From Bacillota bacterium (GTDB taxonomy: Bacteria > Bacillota > Clostridia > Oscillospirales > Oscillospiraceae): 64,000 bases of DNA. This document shows positions 59,804-64,000 of this stretch, one piece after another. Below the pieces are notes generated by a model that was not told where the DNA came from, did no database searches, and saw nothing but the letters and a program-made list of their open reading frames with translations. Every line of letters begins with the position of its first letter. Positions within the stretch are counted from its first letter, which is position 1. Position numbers and translations under genes: made by a program. The stretch is taken from NCBI GenBank assembly GCA_023459875.1, contig JAEWRY010000004.1, forward strand, positions 6,995 through 70,994, given 5' to 3'.

Positions 59804-60698
59804 GGCAAAAAACGTGGTGAAGACCTTTGACGGATTTCGCGCGCTCGATTCTCTCACCATGACGGTGCCGAAAGGCTCTGTCTACGGCCTGGTGGGGCCG
59901 AACGGCGCCGGGAAATCCACCATTCTGCGCCACATCACCGGCGTCTACCGGCAGGATTCCGGCCAGGTGCTTGTGGATGAAAAACCGGTTTATGAAAATC
60001 CTGCCGTAAAAGCCCGCATGGCCGGTATTCCGGATGAGCTTTATTATTTTATTTCCGCCTCCACCAGGGATATGATGAAATTCTATCAGGGCCTTTATCC
60101 CCGTTTCGACAAAAAACGGTACGAAATACTTAAGGATGTTTTCCCTGCTGTGAACGAAAAACAGGCGATCAGGCGGCTCTCCAAGGGGATGCAGAAGCAG
60201 TCCGCCTTCTGGCTGGCCTTATGCTGCAAACCGGATCTGCTGGTGCTGGATGAGCCGGTGGACGGACTTGACCCGGTGATGCGCCGCCAGGTCTGGAGCC
60301 TTATCATGGGCGACGTGTCCGATCACGGCACCACCGTGCTGGTCTCCTCCCATAACCTGCGGGAGCTGGAGGATGTGTGTGACTATGTGGGCATTCTATC
60401 CAAGGGCAGGGTGCTCATCGAACGCTCCCTTTCCGACCTGCAGGAGAATTTGGTGAAGATTCAGCTTGCCTTTCCCGGGGAAGAACTGCCCGAGCTGCCT
60501 TCCGACTTGCAGATTCTGCACACCAGCCGGGTAGGAAGGGTGCACACGCTGATCGTCAGGGGAAATGCCGCCACGGTCACCGGGCGCCTCGCGGCGTTTC
60601 ATCCGGTTTTGATGGACGCCCTGCCCCTCACCTTGGAGGAAATCTTTATCTATGAACTGGGAGGTGAGGACTATGCCGTCCGTGACATCGTGCTTTAG
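59796..60698 (+). CDS. ABC transporter ATP-binding protein
   Basis: A 300-residue ATPase with Walker A GLVGPNGAGKSTIL, signature-like RRLSKGMQKQSAFWLAL (a KGM form rather than SGG), Walker B LLVLDEPVDGLDPV and an H-loop in VLVSSHNLRELEDV. The C-terminal 80 residues form an extra domain. It is in one operon between the GntR repressor and the permease; both junctions overlap (8 bp and 26 bp). It powers the following permease. Confidence 0.93.
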   Translation: MVKAKNVVKTFDGFRALDSLTMTVPKGSVYGLVGPNGAGKSTILRHITGVYRQDSGQVLVDEKPVYENPAVKARMAGIPDELYYFISASTRDMMKFYQGLYPRFDKKRYEILKDVFPAVNEKQAIRRLSKGMQKQSAFWLALCCKPDLLVLDEPVDGLDPVMRRQVWSLIMGDVSDHGTTVLVSSHNLRELEDVCDYVGILSKGRVLIERSLSDLQENLVKIQLAFPGEELPELPSDLQILHTSRVGRVHTLIVRGNAATVTGRLAAFHPVLMDALPLTLEEIFIYELGGEDYAVRDIVL

Positions 60699-62574
60699 CC
60701 CCACGATTTACAAGAAGCACCTCACCCGCTTCTGGCCTCTTTGGGCGCTCTATTGCATCATCTGGTTATTTGCCATGCCGGTAAATCTTATTCTCAATCA
60801 CGCGGGTTCCGACAGTGTGCAATATACCGCCGAGAGATTTGCGAATATGACCGTATTGGATATGCTCCCGAAATTCGGCTTGTGGATGGCGGTATGGTTC
60901 GGATGTCTGGCCGCGATGGCGGTGTGGTCCTATCTCTACAACAACCGTTCCGTTTCCCTCATCCATTCCCTGCCCGTGCGGCGGGAGGGGCTTTTTCTTT
61001 CCGGGTGGCTCGCCGGCATGAGCTTTATGGCGCTGCCCAATGCCGCCGTTTTTCTCCTCACGCTGGCTGCGGAGGCGACGGCGGGCGCGGTGAATCCGCG
61101 CGCACTGGGTACCTGGCTGCTGATCCAGACCTGTTTCTGCCTGTTCTTCTTTTCATTTGCCACCCTTTGCGCCTTTGTGACGGGCAATATCCTGGCCGTA
61201 CCCGCGTTTTACGCTATTTTCAACGGCGTCTTTATGGGTATTTTCGGTCTCGTTGAAAGTGTGCTCCACAACCTGGTTTTCGGCTTTGCAAAGCTCACCA
61301 CAGCATGGCCGGTAATTTACTGGCTTACTCCCGTCTATCAGATTTATGAACGCGTCTATGTCCATTATGACAGAGTGGAGGGCGTAATCACAAACGTAGC
61401 TTTCTTTGGAACCGCCACCGTGCTGATTTATGCCTGCGCGGGCCTCGTATTCTCCGCCGCGGCCTTTTTCCTTTACCGTTTCCGCAAACTGGAGATGGCA
61501 GGAGAGGTGGTTGCCGTAAGCTGGGCGCGGCCGGTATTCAAATACGGCGTAGCTTTCTGCGGGGCTCTCGCGTTTGGTTCCCTGCTCTTTCAGTTGTTCA
61601 CGGATGTCCTCCCGAACAAGGCGTGGAGCATGCTCTTCTTCCTCCTTCTGTGCGGCGCCATCAGCTACTTTGTCGCGGAGATGCTGCTTGAGCGCTCCTT
61701 CCGGGTGTTTAAAAAGAGCTGGAGGGGCGGTCTGGTTTTTCTGATGATCCTCGCCGCGGCGACGGCGGCGCTGGAATTTGACGTTGCCGGATATGAGAAG
61801 CGCATCCCTGACGCCGGGCAGGTGGAAAGCATAACGCTGAGCGACGCGAATACCCCGCCTTACGACGACTATACCAATACGGATATCGTTGTGAAAGATT
61901 CCGATGAGGTTGCCGGGCTGATTGCCCTCCACGCCTCAATGGTGGGCAACAAAGCCGCGGTGGAGGCCGGCCTGGAGTCGGTCGATCACATGGAAAAGCG
62001 AACGCCCGTGGGCAATGTCACCGTCATTAACGGCTCGAGCCGGTCCTTCCGGCTCACGTACATCATGCTGGACGGAAAGAAGCTGGAACGGTATTATACG
62101 ATCCCCGTCACCCCAGAGCTCCTTTCGGACGGCGCCTCGCCCGCCGCGCGGTTCCTTGCCTTCCTGAACCGTCCGGAAGTCGTGGAGCGCGGGTTCTCCC
62201 CCTCCTGCGCGAATGGGGCCAATCTGGTGGAGGGCTATGTCAATTTCCCCTCGGAGCAAGACGGCTGGCGGGATGTGACCCTTAACGCCGAGCAGGCCAG
62301 GGTGCTGTATGAAGGAGTAAAGAAGGACCTGGCGGACGGGCGCCTAGGCGAACGATTCCTGCTGCAGGACGAGAAATACCTGAATACGGTGTGCGCCAAC
62401 GAAATCGTGTTCACGTTCTACTGTCCCGGGGCCGATGAAAAAAACGATACCGCCTCCTTCTCCTTTCACCCTCAGAGCGATTCCGCGGGCTTGATCGCGG
62501 CGCTTCAAAGCCTGGGCCTTCTCAATGGGGACCACAAACTGGTTACTTATATGGAACAGGCGCAATGGAGATAA
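60673..62574 (+). CDS. ABC permease with large C-terminal domain
   Basis: A 633-residue permease partner of the preceding ATPase. The first 400 residues hold about eight membrane segments, starting IYKKHLTRFWPLWALYCIIW. The last 220 residues are soluble and resemble the DUF6449-type extracytoplasmic domain I recall in such permeases. The ATG at 60673 has GGGAGGTGAGG; an ATG at 60652 does not. Substrate unknown; related YtrA-controlled systems respond to cell-envelope-active compounds. Confidence 0.85.
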   Translation: MPSVTSCFSPTIYKKHLTRFWPLWALYCIIWLFAMPVNLILNHAGSDSVQYTAERFANMTVLDMLPKFGLWMAVWFGCLAAMAVWSYLYNNRSVSLIHSLPVRREGLFLSGWLAGMSFMALPNAAVFLLTLAAEATAGAVNPRALGTWLLIQTCFCLFFFSFATLCAFVTGNILAVPAFYAIFNGVFMGIFGLVESVLHNLVFGFAKLTTAWPVIYWLTPVYQIYERVYVHYDRVEGVITNVAFFGTATVLIYACAGLVFSAAAFFLYRFRKLEMAGEVVAVSWARPVFKYGVAFCGALAFGSLLFQLFTDVLPNKAWSMLFFLLLCGAISYFVAEMLLERSFRVFKKSWRGGLVFLMILAAATAALEFDVAGYEKRIPDAGQVESITLSDANTPPYDDYTNTDIVVKDSDEVAGLIALHASMVGNKAAVEAGLESVDHMEKRTPVGNVTVINGSSRSFRLTYIMLDGKKLERYYTIPVTPELLSDGASPAARFLAFLNRPEVVERGFSPSCANGANLVEGYVNFPSEQDGWRDVTLNAEQARVLYEGVKKDLADGRLGERFLLQDEKYLNTVCANEIVFTFYCPGADEKNDTASFSFHPQSDSAGLIAALQSLGLLNGDHKLVTYMEQAQWR

Positions 62575-62605
62575 GACGCCCGTTTAAAAGAATTTAATGC
62601 GGTTT

Positions 62606-62640
62606 AATCCCCGGATACCCATGTACCCGGGGATTTTCCT
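62606..62640 (+). terminator. Terminator of the gntR-ABC operon
   Basis: 9-bp stem AATCCCCGG (62606-62614) with CCGGGGATT (62627-62635), followed by TTCCTT. Confidence 0.8.
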
Positions 62641-62673
62641 TGTCTTCTGACCATATATTTAGACATAGTTTTG

Positions 62674-62702
62674 TTGTATCCGGGTAGTAATAGTGATATA
62701 GT
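62674..62702 (+). promoter_or_regulatory. Sigma-A promoter of the parvulin lipoprotein gene
   Basis: -35 TTGTAT (62674-62679), 17-bp spacer, -10 TATAGT (62697-62702). Confidence 0.6.
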
Positions 62703-62740
62703 ATAAATAATTGTCCCATGTTTCTGAAGGAGAGAAGAAA

Positions 62741-63922
62741 ATGAAAAAATTGAAATGTACCGCCGCGTTCCTGCTGTCTGTTGTCCTGTTGCTCTCAGTC
62801 CTCACGGGCTGCGGCAATTCTGCCGCCAAGCCCTCTGCCGAAGAGGACGTTACCTTAAAGCTGGCGGGCATTGCAAAAGACACCACGTTATTCACCGTGG
62901 ACGGCGTACCGGTTTCCGCCGAGAACTACCTGTTCTGGGTGGCTCAGTCCGCCGATTACGTGGCAAACTATTATCAGAGCATGGAGCAGGACATGGACTG
63001 GGAGACTCAGCTGGCCGGTGGGTCCCCCGCTGATTACATTAAAAACGACGCCATGTCCACGGCAAAGCTCTATCAGGTTGTGGCCAACCACGCCAAGGAG
63101 ATGAGCCTCACCCTGACCGACGAGGACAAAGCCGACTACGAGTCCGGCATGAAGGAATTGGTCAGTCAATTGGGAAGCGAGGAGAACTATAAGCTTTGGC
63201 TTTCCAGACTGCCTTTGTCCGGGGCCGAAATGGATAAGCTCAATCAGGTAAGCTATCTTTATACCCATATTCAGGAAAAGTACTATGGGGAGGGTGGCGA
63301 AAAAGCTCCCACCGATGCGGCGATGGAAACTTATATCGCAGATAACCATCTGGTCCAGACCAAGCATATCATCCTGCTTACCATGGACCCGACCACCGGA
63401 GCGGCCCTGGACGATAAAACCATTGCCGAAAAGAAAAAGAAAATTGACGATCTTCTTTCGCAGATCAGAAAAAGCGACGACCCGGCGGCCACCTTCGACA
63501 CACTGATGAATCAGTACAGCGAGGATACCGGCCTTTCCTCCAATCCCGACGGATATCTCTATGATTCGGAGAACAACAACTACGTTGCGGAATTTGTGGA
63601 CGGCACGCTGGCTCTGGATTACGGCGAAATCTCCGACGTGGTGAAAAGCTCCATGGGCTACCATATCCTCATGCGTGTAGATCCCGATAACGAGAGCCTG
63701 AGGGAGAAATACGTCTCCGATCAGATGAATACGCTGATTCAGGGCTGGCTGGACGATGCCGATATAAAAACCACGGACGCCTACGACAAGCTCGACGTCA
63801 AGGCTTACTACACCGCCCTCACAGCCCATCAGGCGGAAGTCGATGCCGTGATGAAGGCCTCGCAAAGCGCGGCGCCCCAGGAAAGCTCAATTCCCCAGGC
63901 AAGCGCCTCTCCCGCCAAGTAA
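62741..63922 (+). CDS. Parvulin-type peptidyl-prolyl isomerase lipoprotein (PrsA-like)
   Basis: A 393-residue lipoprotein foldase on the outer membrane face, PrsA/SurA type. The signal peptide ends at LTGC with lipidated Cys24. An N-terminal helical chaperone region (about 40-200) precedes a PpiC domain (about 205-320, VQTKHIILLTMDP, YSEDTGLSSNPDGYLYD, SSMGYHILMRVDP), then a helix and an Ala/Ser/Pro/Gln-rich tail. The ATG at 62741 follows AAGGAGAG. It has its own promoter and terminator. Confidence 0.9.
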   Translation: MKKLKCTAAFLLSVVLLLSVLTGCGNSAAKPSAEEDVTLKLAGIAKDTTLFTVDGVPVSAENYLFWVAQSADYVANYYQSMEQDMDWETQLAGGSPADYIKNDAMSTAKLYQVVANHAKEMSLTLTDEDKADYESGMKELVSQLGSEENYKLWLSRLPLSGAEMDKLNQVSYLYTHIQEKYYGEGGEKAPTDAAMETYIADNHLVQTKHIILLTMDPTTGAALDDKTIAEKKKKIDDLLSQIRKSDDPAATFDTLMNQYSEDTGLSSNPDGYLYDSENNNYVAEFVDGTLALDYGEISDVVKSSMGYHILMRVDPDNESLREKYVSDQMNTLIQGWLDDADIKTTDAYDKLDVKAYYTALTAHQAEVDAVMKASQSAAPQESSIPQASASPAK

Positions 63923-63940
63923 CAAAAATTCTGACAGTAA

Positions 63941-63986
63941 AAAACCTGCGGCGGCGCGTTTTAACCGGGGCCGCCGGGTTTTTTTA
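63941..63986 (+). terminator. Terminator of the parvulin gene
   Basis: Imperfect GC-rich hairpin (ACCTGCGGC near 63944 with GCCGCCGGGT near 63970) followed by TTTTTTT. A GAGGTGAGG at the window end probably belongs to the next gene. Confidence 0.75.
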
Positions 63987-64000
63987 TTTTTGAGGTGAGG

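Noticed and set aside
1..64000. tRNA, rRNA, CRISPR array, integrase or prophage genes
   Set aside because: I looked for TpsiC-type GTTCGA motifs in gaps, spaced direct repeats and recombinase motifs and found none that held up.

Overview
The window is a chromosomal segment of a GC-rich, endospore-forming Clostridia, most likely of the Oscillospiraceae (Ruminococcaceae) group. Supporting signs are SpoIIP, the GlgC/GlgD pair, an L27 with a cleavable N-terminal extension beside its protease Prp, a short SufB with SufC, YabM-MazG-HU synteny, FakA beside an Asp23 protein, DUF1836 and DUF896 proteins, and strong AGGAGG-type ribosome sites throughout. It is gene-dense. No rRNA, tRNA, CRISPR, prophage or intact IS was recognised. 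This assignment comes from gene content and order, not from a database comparison.

Layout. 1-1.6 kb: 3' part of citrate synthase and a small zinc-ribbon membrane protein. 1.7-9.9 kb: glycogen operon glgB-glgC-glgD-glgA-glgP on the minus strand, with an XRE/TPR-like regulator (10.1-10.7 kb) and a D,D-carboxypeptidase upstream. 12-17.5 kb: envelope and sporulation genes (LTA-synthase-like sulfatase, BrkB/YihY, SpoIIP) and the amino-acid exporter AzlCD. 17.6-18.8 kb: a DUF815 AAA ATPase. 18.8-23.2 kb: cysteine desulfurase-MATE operon divergent from a two-gene SufC-short SufB operon. 23.2-26.7 kb: a two-component system divergent from a two-gene operon for an unknown lipoprotein and an unknown secreted helical protein, with tandem 11-bp repeats at the promoter. 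26.8-32 kb: Asp23 protein, FakA, a PatB/MalY-type C-S lyase, LysA and SecG. 32-43.5 kb (minus strand): the rplU-prp-rpmA-obg ribosome cluster, then prmA, degV, DUF1836, mfd, pth, prs, a GlmU-like acetyltransferase lacking its uridyltransferase half, and RqcP. 43.6-50.6 kb: signal peptidase I, a YmdB-YhaO-YhaN-like operon, a DUF896 protein and an ABC exporter. 50.6-53.2 kb: a MITE-like hairpin element and serC-serA. 53.5-58.7 kb (plus strand): purine nucleoside phosphorylase, an amidohydrolase, a YabM/SpoVB-type flippase, MazG and HU. 58.7-64 kb: an HD protein, a GntR(YtrA)-ABC-permease operon with a palindrome at its promoter, and a parvulin-like lipoprotein.

Most genes are housekeeping genes of known families. 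The least explained parts are the two-component/lipoprotein/helical-protein module (23.2-26.4 kb), the truncated GlmU, the short SufB, and the inverted-repeat element at 50.66-50.86 kb. Many gene pairs are coupled by 4-bp ATGA or GTGA stop/start overlaps (glgC-glgD, azlC-azlD, response regulator-kinase, degV-prmA, yhaO-yhaN, sufC-sufB), which supports the operons proposed.
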